A stretch of DNA of 64,000 bases from Bursaphelenchus xylophilus (taxonomy: Eukaryota; Nematoda; Chromadorea; Rhabditida; Aphelenchoididae), in assembly GCA_904066235.2 (NCBI GenBank), contig CAJFCV020000005.1, positions 8,613,501 to 8,677,500 of the forward strand. Direction: 5' to 3'. A program made the position numbers and the translations under genes. Positions 1-12,175 of this stretch are shown one piece after another. The notes beneath the pieces were generated by a model. The model ran no database searches. It saw only the letters and a program-made list of their open reading frames with translations, and was not told the origin of the DNA. Numbering within the stretch: the stretch's first letter is position 1; each line of letters opens with the position of its first letter.

Positions 1-1800
1 TGGACGATGATTCATTGGATAGTCATGTTATCACCCTCGGATTTTTATTTGCATAAGGAAGACAGAGAGGGTATGAGTCTTCAAGTTCGAGCGATCTGTG
101 ATGTCTTATGGCTATTGGGGATTTTTATTCACTTTGTTAAGTAAAACGTATTTTACTCCATTTTTTATGGATACATCTCAATAAAAAGGGAAGTGCTCCA
201 AATTTCACCCTGAGATTTTGATGAAACTTGGCATTAATTTTTTGGCCAAAAAGTGCCGGAAATTTTGACATTTTTTTGCGATTTTTGGGATTATATGCCA
301 ACCTTTTGTTCAATGTTGGAGTACAAAGATCTGGCAAAAAAATCGAAACTTTTCATGCGAAATGCAAAGAGATATGATAAAAAAGCTAACCCCGTCTTCC
401 CGTTTCCGTATTTTTCCTCATAGGTTATGAAAACCTCGGCGTTTGTTGGGATCAATTTCTAGCCTATTTAGAATTTTTCCACGTAATTTCAAGAAGATCT
501 GAGGTCAGCATTTGAAGTAAGCCACTCATTAAACTTTATAACAAGTCATCAAATCTCATATGTAATCTTCTTGTCTTTTCACAAAAATTCATTCCGTTTT
601 CCTAGACATTTTCGTACCATACCAACAAGTCTCAATCCCTTCGAACAGTATCCCTATTTTTGTAAACAATTTATGCCACAACGACGCAAATTGTATATCC
701 GTCTGTGTACGTCGTTCCCCCGAATGTTATTAGCACTAAACGCCGTGCTCTCTGCGTAATCAAAGCCTCTATTTTTGTACCGTAATTTGCAAATTGAGGC
801 GGGAAATCCGTGCTGATCGGGCGCTCAGCTTTGACGACACAATTTTTGAAATTTTCAAGTTGTCTCCGCACGCCAGTAAGCTGTTTTTGTATACAAGCGA
901 GTGGAAAATGAGACTTTTCGCTTAAGAGGCTTGTAATAGGCTTTCCGTAAAACGACCGATTTATTAATATTTTTATCTTTTGGAAAACATTGGGGACATG
1001 GAGCACGGAAATTCAGCTATCGGAGAGAAATCTTTGGGGCTAGAAAAGGGTTTTGTTGCATTTTCAGCGACTGTTAGCTGTATTTTATTAAAAAATAGTG
1101 CTAAATTGTGGACATTTACCCTTTCTTGACCGGTAAATATAATAAAATCTTGATTGATCCTAAATTAATCCGACCGCGAATCAAATGAAAGGCCTGATCA
1201 AACACCCCTTGCTTTTCGGATATTTTTATTGCCTATGATCCGCGGCGATTATCTGTTGCCGCAAAAACGTCTTTTTGCAAACATGTCTCAATACAACGAG
1301 GTCTTTTTATTGCAAACATATTTTTCTGATCATCTGCCACTTCTTGCACACAAGTATTAAAAAATTTTGGATTCTTCCACTGAAGCATCAAAAATCACCT
1401 TCCAAATTGTTGCCTTCTTAGCTTGTCTTTCCCAGAAGACCCTAAGGCTATTGTTTGCAAGCTCTTGCGTACGTGCCGAATGGCATTTTGCAGCAGCTGA
1501 GAGCCTTGTTAAATTAGCATTATCCCGATTTCTGATCTAACACCCCCGGTGTACAAGAGAAAAGTCGCGTTTACCAGGAAGACGGCGTTAAGACGGGCTT
1601 GCTCGCGGGGCCGCCATCATCCATATAATCCAACATATAGACATACAGGGCATGGAAACTATGATACATATGCTCAATCCAATACGACGAGCCGATTATG
1701 GGCAAATTTCAACCTTGCCATACAACAAAGATGGCCTAGAGAATGGAAAAGGTTTTTGTTTCTTTAGGGGAGGAAAGGTCTTATGAATGATAGATGCAAC
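1..1800. other. Gene-poor AT-rich stretch
   Basis: I see no supportable exon here. Short open frames are present on both strands but lack coding-like composition, splice partners or recognisable motifs. The sequence is AT-rich with scattered T and A runs. The segment around 195-250 resembles parts of a dispersed repeat also seen near 50.2, 57.3 and 59.3 kb. Confidence 0.5.
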
Positions 1801-2012
1801 CAGAGATTGCCAGGCTCCGGAGCCGGCTCTTGGCTCCGGCTCTGAGCGGCTCCGGCTCCGAGCCGGGAACCAGAAATTTTGGGTGCGGCTCCGGCTCCCA
1901 AGCCCAAAGTTGGAGCCAGGCTTCTCAGCGATCTTTTTAAACCAAATTGCTTGAAAAATACTGGGAAAGATGTGTTGCATACGACTTCGCTGCAAAAACG
2001 TTGATATTCATT
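1801..2012 (+). repeat. Truncated copy of GC-rich hAT-like element (copy 1)
   Basis: It begins with CAGAGATTGCCAGG and runs through a low-complexity stretch built from GGCTCCGG/GAGCCGG words. It then matches the middle of the complete copy at 19513-19941 (shared words include AAACCAAATTGCTTGAAAAA and GCAAAAACGTTG). The 3' half, the right terminal repeat and any target duplication are missing, so this is a truncated copy. Confidence 0.7.
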
Positions 2013-2281
2013 TTCTTAGCGGCGATGCGATTTTCGATACGACAGAGAGCTCACTATTTTCCAGACAGAATGATAAATGCGTTTTCTCTCTGACCGCTCT
2101 CCACACTTCGTAGACTCTTTCGTCAAACATTGTTGAATATTTCGGCCGCTTCAACGCCATCTAAGATTTTACCTACACCAGTCTATTGCAAGGTGCAAAA
2201 AGCACGAAGACTGATAGAAAATGATAAAGTTTTTTTGTTTTTGCCCTCTAAATTTTCCCTTTTCCTCGACACAAGTTCAAG

Positions 2282-2470
2282 ATGTTTTCAACTCTGCTCT
2301 TTACTACATACATTTTTCTCACAGTCTCAAATGCCATGGCGGCGACAAAATCGGGTCTTGGAACGGTTTCTCAAAAAAAGACCGCCAGAATTGGCCCGCT
2401 TTCACAGGAGGAGAAAATACCGTTCGGCACGTTCCATTCAACATGGTTTTGTTTCTTTTGCGGATATTGA
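2282..2470 (+). CDS. Candidate small secreted peptide (62 aa)
   Basis: A single-exon open frame of 62 codons starts at ATG 2282. Residues 1-20 look like a signal peptide: a hydrophobic FSTLLFTTYIFLTV core followed by small residues ending NAMA. The mature part has a dibasic KK, several charged residues, and ends TWFCFFCGY, with two cysteines separated by two phenylalanines. Codon third positions are GC-richer than the flanks, as in the other genes here. No family was recognised. It could be a neuropeptide-like or other secreted peptide. A longer open frame overlaps it in another phase, so it needs transcript support. Confidence 0.45.
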   Translation: MFSTLLFTTYIFLTVSNAMAATKSGLGTVSQKKTARIGPLSQEEKIPFGTFHSTWFCFFCGY

Positions 2471-4108
2471 AATGTGGGGTTTTGTGAAGCGCCGCGGCAT
2501 GGATTTCGCCAAGAAAAAAAAGCCAAAATTAATTAGAATAAAAAGTAGAGGGTGGATGGATGGGGGATTGGGGGTGGTGAGAGTACAGTACCACTTAGAT
2601 TGATGGGTTTTGTAAAGTGGCTTTGGGTTTAAACAAAGGCTGGTCTGCAGGATAGTAAAATTGCTTTGGATAACAGGTGTAAAATGCTAATCTTGATCAA
2701 ATTTTTGTTGTAGGAAAATGAAAAATTATTATTTTTTGATTGGAAAAGATTGGGTTTTTAGTGAAAACGTTTTACTCTGTAAACGTTATGCAATTTTTCT
2801 GTCCAAAATGTAAAAAATCTTTATTTCAGGCTACCAAAAGTTTCAAAATTTTCAGTTTTTTAAAAAACTTGTAGCCTTAATTTTTGCTAAATTTCATCAA
2901 AAGCTTTACAAATAAAATTTTGTAAATCTTACAGTGAATTTTTTCGGCATTTTAAAAAATCTGTTTTTTTGTGTGAATCCATCAATAACCTTTCAAAAAG
3001 ACCTCCACGATCGCCTTTGCCTCTTTCGCATATTTGCATTTCTCGAATTGGACTTATAAAAAGCGTGAAATTATATTTGATCTAGACGATTTTTTACCAT
3101 GTCAGAGCCTGGCGCAAAATTTTAATGAGTTTTTTCGCCTCAGACAAGATATTTTTTCCTCAAAAAGATCTTAAAAAATCAAAATATTATAAAAATTGAC
3201 ATCCTGATATCTCAATGCATTCACGGTTCAAACAGCTGAAGTTGTAAACCTAAAAGTACTGTAGATTTTGAGACGAAAATCTCCAAGGTCATTGGCTTAG
3301 CGGGGTCTAAAATATTGCTGAGAACTGCCGTTAAGTGAGTAGAGAGCACTCGGATTGCACCTTTAAAGATTATGCCTCGTACTGTAGTCCAGAGGTTTGG
3401 TCTTTTGCGAGATCCTGAAGTAAAAAACTTATCTTGGCATAGAGACAAGTATCTTTTTTATAATAAAACACACTATGAACGGCCTCATATACCTGTAAGA
3501 AATAACAAAGATACCGTAATAGAAAAATTTGAGACTACAGTAGTCCTCTTCGCTTCCCTCGTTTCGTTGCACTTTTTCTCTCATTAGGCCACGAAAGGCA
3601 AGAAAATGTAAATTGGGCCAAAAATTTCTCCGGCCTTCGATCGAGAACCGTGATGATTCAATTTTCCGCCGAGTCATTGGCGCCGCGAAAACTTGCGTCA
3701 GCCCCTCAAACGGCCACGGATCTATGGCCAAACTCCGCCACTTGCCTGCTATTTCGCGTGGTTTGATTTGAAAAATCATGGAAGCTCATTGGGATGGAGG
3801 AGAGAAAGTAGAAGCACAAAACAAAACCATGGGCCCGGCCACGACCTTTTCGAGGGCCGAGGATTCAGTCGGCAATTGCTATCGGGGGATTGGGCTGTTC
3901 GATCGAGGATAATATTCGCTACGACTATTCTACTGCCCATTTAAATCCGACCGCGTCTTCCAAATCGACCGCCAGCCCGAAGCGCACATTATATTTGAGT
4001 CGAAAATCAGTCTACGACACCGAAACGCCCCTCAGTTTTCGGCACAATCAGCGCTGACTCAAATCCCGCACAACACTTCATTCCGTTGATGATTCGCCCA
4101 ATTTAATC
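2471..4108. promoter_or_regulatory. Upstream region of the fos-1-like gene
   Basis: No convincing coding exon is visible. About 2471-3600 is AT-rich. From about 3600 to 4108 base composition becomes GC-richer and leads into the first ATG of the bZIP gene, so this part probably holds its 5' untranslated region and proximal promoter. No individual element is assigned. Confidence 0.35.
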
Positions 4109-7100
4109 ATGCCGAACAGCCAGATGAATCCGGGGTTTCATCAGCCCTCGGCTCATGACGATGCCGCGCTGACGAATGCCTCTAGTCTGGATGCTAGCCT
4201 AGTCGCCGGGACTTCCGGCCTAAATGCCATCGAGTCAGGGACGAGGGCGTTGAGTCTTGACCAGCAGAGCCTCAGTCAGCGAAGTCTTGGCCAAGGATCA
4301 AGCCGAGAGGTGATTGCTTCAGGCTTGCCGCAGATCTACCTTCAACCGATCGATGGCCAGCTTCAAAGTGGCGTTCAGCGCAATGGCGAAGACTCATCAG
4401 CTTCAGAATTCTATCAGAACATCCCCACTACTTATGTGTATAGTGGGGATGAAACTGGGCAAATTCCGTCGACCCCAACTTTTACGCCTGGATTTTTACC
4501 GAGCTACAACTACGCGCTGACCCCCACATTGGACTTGAACATGTTCTGGACTCCATGGTCTTTCGAAATGGTAGGATTTGGGACTATCGTAGAGGGGATA
4601 ATGATTAGATTTTTTTGCTGTATAGTTCCAACAGGTCAATAATTTTTAATTTTACGGCATTTTTAACAGAAACATGGCATTGACTACCTTAATCCTACTT
4701 TATTATTACTTACTCCTTTTCTACCAATCTAGCACCCTTCTTGTTACAGTACGCGGCCTTTTATGCCCACCTCGTCGCAAATATAATATTTTTTCTGATA
4801 TTAAAAAGCGCGCAAACAAAGAGAAATCTTTCGTTCCTTTGATTTATGCGGCTTTTCGTGGATTGCAAAGTATCTGGGGCTTAAGGCAGTTTTCAAGGTT
4901 TATTTATTCAAAAAAAAAGGTGTTATGGCTTTTATACTATAGCAAACATTGCGGGGCGAGATACAGTAAGACTTTGGCGAGTTTTTAGAAACATACTTTT
5001 TTGGCGTTTGAAAAAATTGACGATTGTTTTGAGGATTCTGAGCAAAATAATGAGTTGAGAGGTGTAAGATACGTGGAGCCCTCTAGTTTTTTGAATTGCA
5101 TGCATCTACTGAGCTTCTTGGTTTACTATAATTATCAGTTTTTTCTTGCAATTTAATAAAAAAAATTGCATAATTTATCCGGCTCCATGTCTGGGTCCAA
5201 CTTCCAAAATTTGTAGGATTATCTCGGCCCTAAGCGGTTACTGTAAAAAAGTAACGAATTTGAGGAAATGGTTGTAAAATGGAGACTGGCCTACAGTAAT
5301 CGCAAGCGGCTTACAACTAATGCCCTATTGGCGCTAATCCTCGGAAAACGGAGGTCATCAATTTATTAACGTCTGAACGTGTACGCCCCTAACTTGGATG
5401 GAAGATAAAAAGCTGGCGTGAGTAAAATAAAGGCATTGTCTATGGAATTCGGGGACTTTTAGTAATGTTTGATACCTAAAATTTGTATAGCAAGATGTGA
5501 TGAGTAGTGTAATATAAAAGGAATGTTGACAAAGTATCCAAAAGTTTTAAGAAAATCGGTAGTGGGTCTACTTAGATGGCAGAACGTCTCCTGATCCCTT
5601 TATTGAGTTCTATTTACTCTCCTTCTAACCAATGAGCTCGCAATTTCCCCCACCGTAGCCTCGCTTCCATTGGACAAACTCCCAAATTTCCACCCCTCGT
5701 TTCTTCGCGCCCCTTAATCTCCACACACAGGGTTATGACCCCTTCGCGGACCCCAAAAAAAGAGGGATTTGAGGTGCGGCAAATATGAATAAAACTCCGT
5801 ATCCGAGCGATTTTTTTATTGCCGCATGTTTGACCGGTCAGATTTTCGTAAGATTCCACGATTGGCCCCGCCCCAGGAGATTCTTGACACCAGCGCCGGC
5901 GGTCCAGTCACTCCCTGTATCATGGGTTTTAATGGCGCGGCAGTGATGACGTCGCAACGATGATTCGGCCTGATGATTTCGCACTTCCAGCTGTAGCGAG
6001 CACCTAATCTCGGCATAATTAGGATTAGCTTTGTTGATACGGAATTGTGATTGGGCTGTAAGGGCAAGGTGGAATTTTGAGGCATCTTTTAGATTACGCT
6101 GTAAAAGGGCTTTGCTCTATTTTCGATTAAAGATGTGGAGATTAAGACTGTCATAGCGACTGTTTTTGCAGTTTTTGCAGTTTTTGTTTGTTACAGAGAA
6201 AAGAGTGGCATTGTCTTTACGTCACAGCAATTTACTTATGTCAGCGGTGTCCGAGGAGCTTGTGGAAGATTTTTTTCCGATGTTCTGGCTTTCTCGATAA
6301 TTAGTTGTTGGTATCTCACGTAGAGTGCCCAACGAGTTGCGGCCGGCAGATGGTTCAACATGCCTACAAACTAGCGAAAAATATAATAAAGGAGGAAAAA
6401 ATGTTGCTCTATTGGAACTGCTAGGATACCATTTGATCCATTTTTTAGAACCCGGTAATGCCAATATGATTTTCAATTTGCCTTCTTCATAATCAAGAGT
6501 TTTTCTTGTTCCTCTGCAGGCACTTTTTGACACTTAAATCAGGTTAATTTTTAATTCCTTTTCGTTCTCTTTGTCGATTAAAATTTGCTTGGAAATGCAT
6601 GCGAAAAAAGCTTCCGGCAAAGCTCTTTTATATGAAAAAAATATCTTCAGTGGTCGTAAGATTCATCGGTCAGGTGTTTTGTTAACTTCTTCAATTCATT
6701 TTCTGATTTTTCGGGACTTGTATTACTTTACATTATCTACTAATTGATGTTGCAATAGACCTTCAATATTCCCATTCTTTGCCGAAACTTCAATGCCATC
6801 TTACAGCCTCTGTAATCCTCTCACCCCAACATACCATTCGCACCGTCTCTTGCCGCTACAGATCCCATAGAATTCGTTTGGCTGGAGCCGCGAAAACATG
6901 CAAACTCTCCTTTTTTATTTCGTTTTTTGTGTTCAAAGAGGCCACAAAAAGGGGGACAGCGGTTTTCACCTTTTCACTATTGTAATATTCCCATGTCTTG
7001 AGAGAGATTTGTTTAGCCTGATTTTTTACTTTTTTACCGATAACTGTGGGCTTTACAAATTCCATTTTTAGGAAATGATTTTTTTTGGTTTTTTCCAATT

Positions 7101-10100
7101 TCACAAGCCAGTTTAAACCGGCCCGTTGGCTGTTTATCTGATCGAATACTAATATTCGATATGAGTAATCTGCCATTTGGTTTGGCTAGGAAATGTTTAC
7201 AATACTTTTTAAGGGAAATTTCAACTTTTTGAATGGAAATATAGATAGTGTTGCGTGTTTTAGTACGATTGTGAGGTTGCAGAAATTTTGATGGCAAAAT
7301 TTCCGATCATTATGAAATTTTTGTGCCGATTTTTTGTTGGAAATTTGAAATTTTTTTCGGAATCTAAACTTTTTTTTGATTTTTTGCGTTAAAAATTTTT
7401 TTAAACGCCAAGACCTTTTTTTCGTTTTTGAGTCGATTAGAGAGTTCATTCGTATTTTACCAAAATCTCGTCTGATCTCGATTCCTCTCCGTGACAGCGT
7501 TTGTTCTCCGTTATTCTCGTCAAATCCTCAAATTTAGACGCCACTGTTCCGTTGAACGCTCTCGAACAGCGGGGCCATGGACGATCCGACCGCCCGTTTC
7601 CCTTCCAACCCCTATTTTGGGTTCTTTTCGGTTAGGCCAAGTTTTTTGATTAAAAATGGGGACGAATAGAGGTGCAGGAGACAAGAAAAGAGAGGGAAAT
7701 GGGGAGAGAATACAGGTTACAGTATGCCAAATATGGAAAGTGGAGGAGAAAGCGGGAAAGTTGGTTCAAAATTGATGTTACGGTAGAAGACGTAATAAAA
7801 TGCGGAAAAATGTCAGAACTAAAATTACATGCGAATGATAGGAAATGTAAAAAAAAAGAGTGATTACTGTAGGAAAATAACCAATAATTGTGCCATAGAA
7901 CGCAAATTTTTTAAACAAGTTTGGTCATCAAAAGCGGCTGTCAAACAGACTAAGATAAGCCAAAATTTGGTGTCAAAAGGTATCACCGATATAAAAAAAA
8001 ATATTTTTTTCAAGGCAAGGATCTTGGGAGATTTTTTGAGATCATTTTGAGTCAAAAAAGTTCAAAATATTTATGAAAAAAGGTTTTTAGACATTCATGT
8101 CTCTTTTTATGCCTTGTGATACCTTTTGATAAAAAATTTTGGCCCAAATTGATCTTCCTGCCAACTTTATTGACACCTAGGACATTTTTCAGGCCTCTTT
8201 CAAGATTGGCACTTTTTTGCTCACCAATTTTTTACTCCAATTACCACTACCATGATCCAAAACATTAATGATTTCTCTTCTCATCGGTTTCTTAATCAAA
8301 ATTCCAAAAAAAAACTGATGAAAGCCGTTCGGCGGCCTTTTTTCTCGCTGGCCTTTTTGTCCCATGATCCTGGAAATACCACCGCAATATACAAGGGAAA
8401 AGAGAGAGGCCGCAAAATTACAAAAACTGAGAGAATTGATTTTTTTTTGGTGGCTGGAAATGGGAATATTGTTTTTGAAGATTTGAAGCGATAAATTGGG
8501 TGATAAAGGGCATAAACGGAAAATTGGGGGTAGTAGTGACCTTTTTAGGGAATGGGGGAGAAAAGTTTCTTCAAATTCTTTATTTGCTCAACTCGGTAAA
8601 AATTACAATGTGACTTTAAGGAAAGGTTTTTCGAATATCAACGCTACTTTAGAGACAACTTAGAGATCAAAAAAAATGTTAAAAAAGATCGTAAAGTAGC
8701 TTTAGGCCATAAAAAAGATCATAAACAGACCAAAATAAGAACAAATATATCGTAAACCTTCTAATCGTCGCTTTTCCAGATAAACGGAAACGACCTCACC
8801 TCTCCGTTGACTGAATATCAGCCCAGCTTCCCAGCGAACCCAATTCAGCCCCGACTTCCGCCACTCCAGACCGGATTACCCGACTTTCAACTTCCATTCA
8901 TGACGCGATCAAGCACCTCCACCGCGCCTTACGGAATGCGCTCCCAAACGAATGCCGGCCGAAAGGGGGGCCGAAGACCCAGAGAGATCGAGGAGAAGGT
9001 AAGAATATGTGATTTGAATGCAGGTAGCAGACGAAAAATTTCTTGTAAATTTCTAAAAAAGCTATTTTTTGCCGGAAAACGTAGGAAGAAATTGTCAGAA
9101 CTTTTTTTTCTGTTTCATAGTCTCGGTCGCAAAGATAGCTGAATATCTCGACTGTCTTTGAAAACCAGACCCCAAAAAATTCTAGAATTAAAAGATCGTC
9201 CAGATGGAGCATCGACACCAAGTTTGAAGAAAGTCGCCTTTTCGCCCTTCCAGAAATTTCTATTTTGTCTAAAACCAGCTACAAACTCCCAATATCCCCG
9301 GAAAATCCAAAAATCTTGTGTCCCCGAAAACGCATCCAATCCCAATTCCCGTGTGTGGCTGAAATCACCACCGTCCGCCGCTTTTATGCCCTTACATTGC
9401 TCATAACGTGATTTGTCACAAAGCAAACCCCTCCAAAAAAAGTATGTTAAGAGCGCCGATGTTTCATCGGAGGATGTATCATAGTTGACAATATCATTAA
9501 CGATTATTCATATGAGATGAGTAACGGGCGCTATTCGCATCGTATTTCGCTGACTTACGAAGCCGTGGGGCTGAAAAAAAGGTTTCTGGTTGTTTGAGGA
9601 CGTGTTATACGACGAAAAGTTTTCTGGGGGGAAATGCGGGTTAAGACCCATTTTTTATGTTGTTGCCCTCAGGTTACATCTCAAATTTTTCTTAAATTCT
9701 TTGCAGATGCTCTATAAAAGTTACTTATCAATTGCTAAAAGTTTGAGGTCCTGATTTCCCGGGATGATCGAGATATTCAAAGATCTTTGCAATAGACCTA
9801 AAAGACGTTGTTTCATGTTGTTCGGCTTTCCTTCTATATAATCGTATCTTCACCTTTTTCCTCTGTTTTTGTCGTCCCTTCCTCTGACGCTAATACAGTA
9901 GAAGAAAGTACTCAAAGTACGAACATCCCTTGTAACACATGTGCCTGTAAATAAACGGCTGCACGTAGCTGAAGACCTTGTGTAAACCATATCCGTTTAG
10001 GGCTAATGGGCTTTTTTATATACCAAATTAAGGGAGAAAACCACTTATGATCGATTATCGCTTTCTGAAAGCCTTTGTAATAAGCTGATAAGCTGATTGT

Positions 10101-11619
10101 GAAGCCTGTTATTTTTGAGGAAGGGATGGCTGAAATCTCTTGAGTAGTCTAATCGTAGGTACATTTTTTTGCAATTTTTGGTGTTTTTCTGCATAACGCG
10201 ATATCACCATTCGTTCGATAGATGCATGTAGAAGTTTTAAATTTCATTTTTAACAAGTTTTTTGGGTTTTTCAAGCAATTTTTTAAAGTCATTTCTGCTC
10301 AAAACTTCAAAGAAATCAATTTTTAATCTGTCAGTTTTCACACAACTCTAGCAGATTTAATTCCCCAGCTATCCTTGCAGGACTACGATCTTCCCGACGA
10401 TGAGAAGGACAAGCGTGCCAAGCGTCGCCAGCGCAACAAGGAAGCGGCCGCCCGTTGCCGCAAGCGTCGTTTGGACTTGATGGAAGCGCTGCAAATCCAA
10501 GTCGACGACTTGAGGGAAGAGAATCGGCAAAAACAACTGCTGATCGACCAGCTCACGCAGCAGAAGAACAAACTGGACGAGATGTTGAGGCATAACTGCC
10601 AAATGGAGGGCACTCAGATGATCAAGGACGACATGATGTACAACAACGGGAACGATTTGATGATGAAGGCGCAATTGAAGACCGAGGTCGAGGAGTACGA
10701 GCAACAGCAACAAATGTATCAGCAGCGGTTGCAGGTATGTTACGAATACAGTGTACGTTTCATGCGATTTATGATGTAATTGGCAAATAGGGATGCAAAA
10801 TTGGATGAAACTTAGATTTTAATGAAAATTGGGGCAGGAATAGATGACAGATTTTTGAATTTTCTGTCTGGCCGGCTCCCCTCGTTTTTTATGCTCTCTC
10901 AAAAAAGAATTTTTGATTTCTCGACTGAGGATGAAAAGTTAGGGGTAAAATTTCAACGTTTACTAAAATTTATGACTCAAAATTCATAACTCACTCAAAA
11001 ATTTCAAAAAATAGTTCATGAAAAATAACGTTCCCCCCATTTTCAGGCCGACATGGACCTCTACAAGGACGACGCAATGATGGGCGGGCCCGGCTCCCCC
11101 AGCAACTACGCCATCTCCTCGTCCTCCATGCTCATCAACAACGATCCGGTCATTTCGCAGGCGGCGTTGAAGCGCTCCCGCCATTCGCCGTTGCCGTCCA
11201 TCAACGAGATCGAGTCAAATGTCTGCCATTCGCAGGCGAGTCATCCGTTCTCGCGGCCAACAAGTCTGCCGCTCAGCACCATGTCGCAGTACGCTCAGAA
11301 TGACATGAACATGCCGTCGATCACGACCCCCAGCAGCGGATTGGGTAAGGGGTTTTTTCAGAGTCAAAAATAAAAAAAAAATTAAAAAAGAAAAAATCAA
11401 AAATAAAAAAAGTAAAAAAAATCAAAATTTTTGATTTTTTTTACTTTTGAAAAGTCTAAAATAAAAAAAAAAAACGAAAAATTGAAAATTTATCAAATTT
11501 TTTCAGGCGGAGGCTACAGCCTGCTCGACCAGCAGACCTTCCTCACCCCGCTGGTGCCCGGAGCCGTCCCCGTCCCCCTGCAAACCCCTCCACACAACGG
11601 CGAACTCCGCCAACTCTAA
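4109..11619 (+). CDS. fos-1: FOS-1-like bZIP transcription factor (five exons, 481 aa)
   Basis: Exons: 4109-4570, 8780-8998, 10381-10734, 11047-11344 and 11507-11619. All donors are GT, the joins are phase 0,0,0,1, and the total is 482 codons with stop. Exon 3 holds the AP-1 signature: a basic region RRQRNKEAAARCRKRR (the N-x7-R pattern of DNA-contacting residues) followed by a leucine zipper spaced by heptads, roughly residues 239-300. The N-terminal 230 residues and the C-terminal region are Ser/Pro/Gln-rich, as expected of transactivation segments. The last residues are NGELRQL. In C. elegans, FOS-1 is the Fos-family AP-1 subunit acting in the nucleus, including in anchor-cell invasion and gonad development; the length here resembles the long isoform. 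The 4.2-kb first intron is far longer than the others and contains a candidate alternative first exon. Family assignment is firm; one-to-one orthology is inferred. Confidence 0.9.
7577..7630 (+). CDS. fos-1: Candidate alternative first exon of fos-1 (short isoform)
   Basis: Within intron 1, ATG 7577 sits in a strong context (GGGGCCATGG). It opens 18 codons (MDDPTARFPSNPYFGFFS) ending at a GTTAGG donor at 7631. The phase is 0, matching the acceptor of exon 2 at 8780, and would give a protein of about 345 aa that keeps the bZIP. The preceding 100 bases are GC-richer than the rest of the intron. Known C. elegans fos-1 biology includes a shorter isoform from an internal promoter, which this would match. 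The donor is not ideal, so this is an inference. Confidence 0.45.
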
Positions 11620-12175
11620 ACGTCCCACAAATCCCAGTTGAGAACAGAACACGCTTCCGAATATCATTCTATACATATTTTTTTGACTACTTTAATTTTA
11701 TTGTTACCAAAAAATTCCCAGGCCATCTCATCTTGTTTTTTTCGTCCTTATCATTTACTCCTAGTGCTAATAAGGCTGTGGAAAATCGGTCAGAACTGAA
11801 AGTTTTGGGTTTTAAAATTTGAATGTTTTCATTTTGAAAGAATCTACAGTAATTCCAGTTTCAAAACCACCATATTTAGGATTTTTACGCTTGGTTTTGA
11901 CCGATTTTTCATTGAGCGTATCCCGTTTTTTTGTCCATAAACTCATCTACTTCAATACGCACATTGTAACGTCATCATATGCCCCCTTATTTTTACCGAA
12001 GACCAAGTGCACTTAAGCCTTTTTACCGTAACCTTATTCGTATTTTTGTAATTCGACTTTATTTATGACTGATAAATCAAAAAACTTGGAAGTGAAATCA
12101 CTGTATTGGACAATATACACGCTGGCTTATGGTAACCATTCTGATTAATGTGAGGGTTTTAAGACAATTTTGCGA
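11620..12175. other. Convergent 3' intergenic region
   Basis: It separates the 3' ends of the fos-1-like gene (+) and the nuclear receptor gene (-). The DNA is AT-rich and should hold both 3' untranslated regions. I see no canonical AATAAA close to either stop and no further gene. Confidence 0.5.

Noticed and set aside
671..1006. 111-codon frame on the - strand
   Set aside because: It lacks an obvious domain, signal peptide or splice context and is of a length expected by chance here.
2130..2603. 157-codon frame overlapping the candidate secreted peptide
   Set aside because: It is strongly basic, lacks any motif or signal peptide, and is out of frame with the better-looking peptide ORF.
4674..4988. 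104-codon frame in fos-1 intron 1
   Set aside because: It starts in low-complexity T-rich sequence, has no splice partner and shows no family motif.
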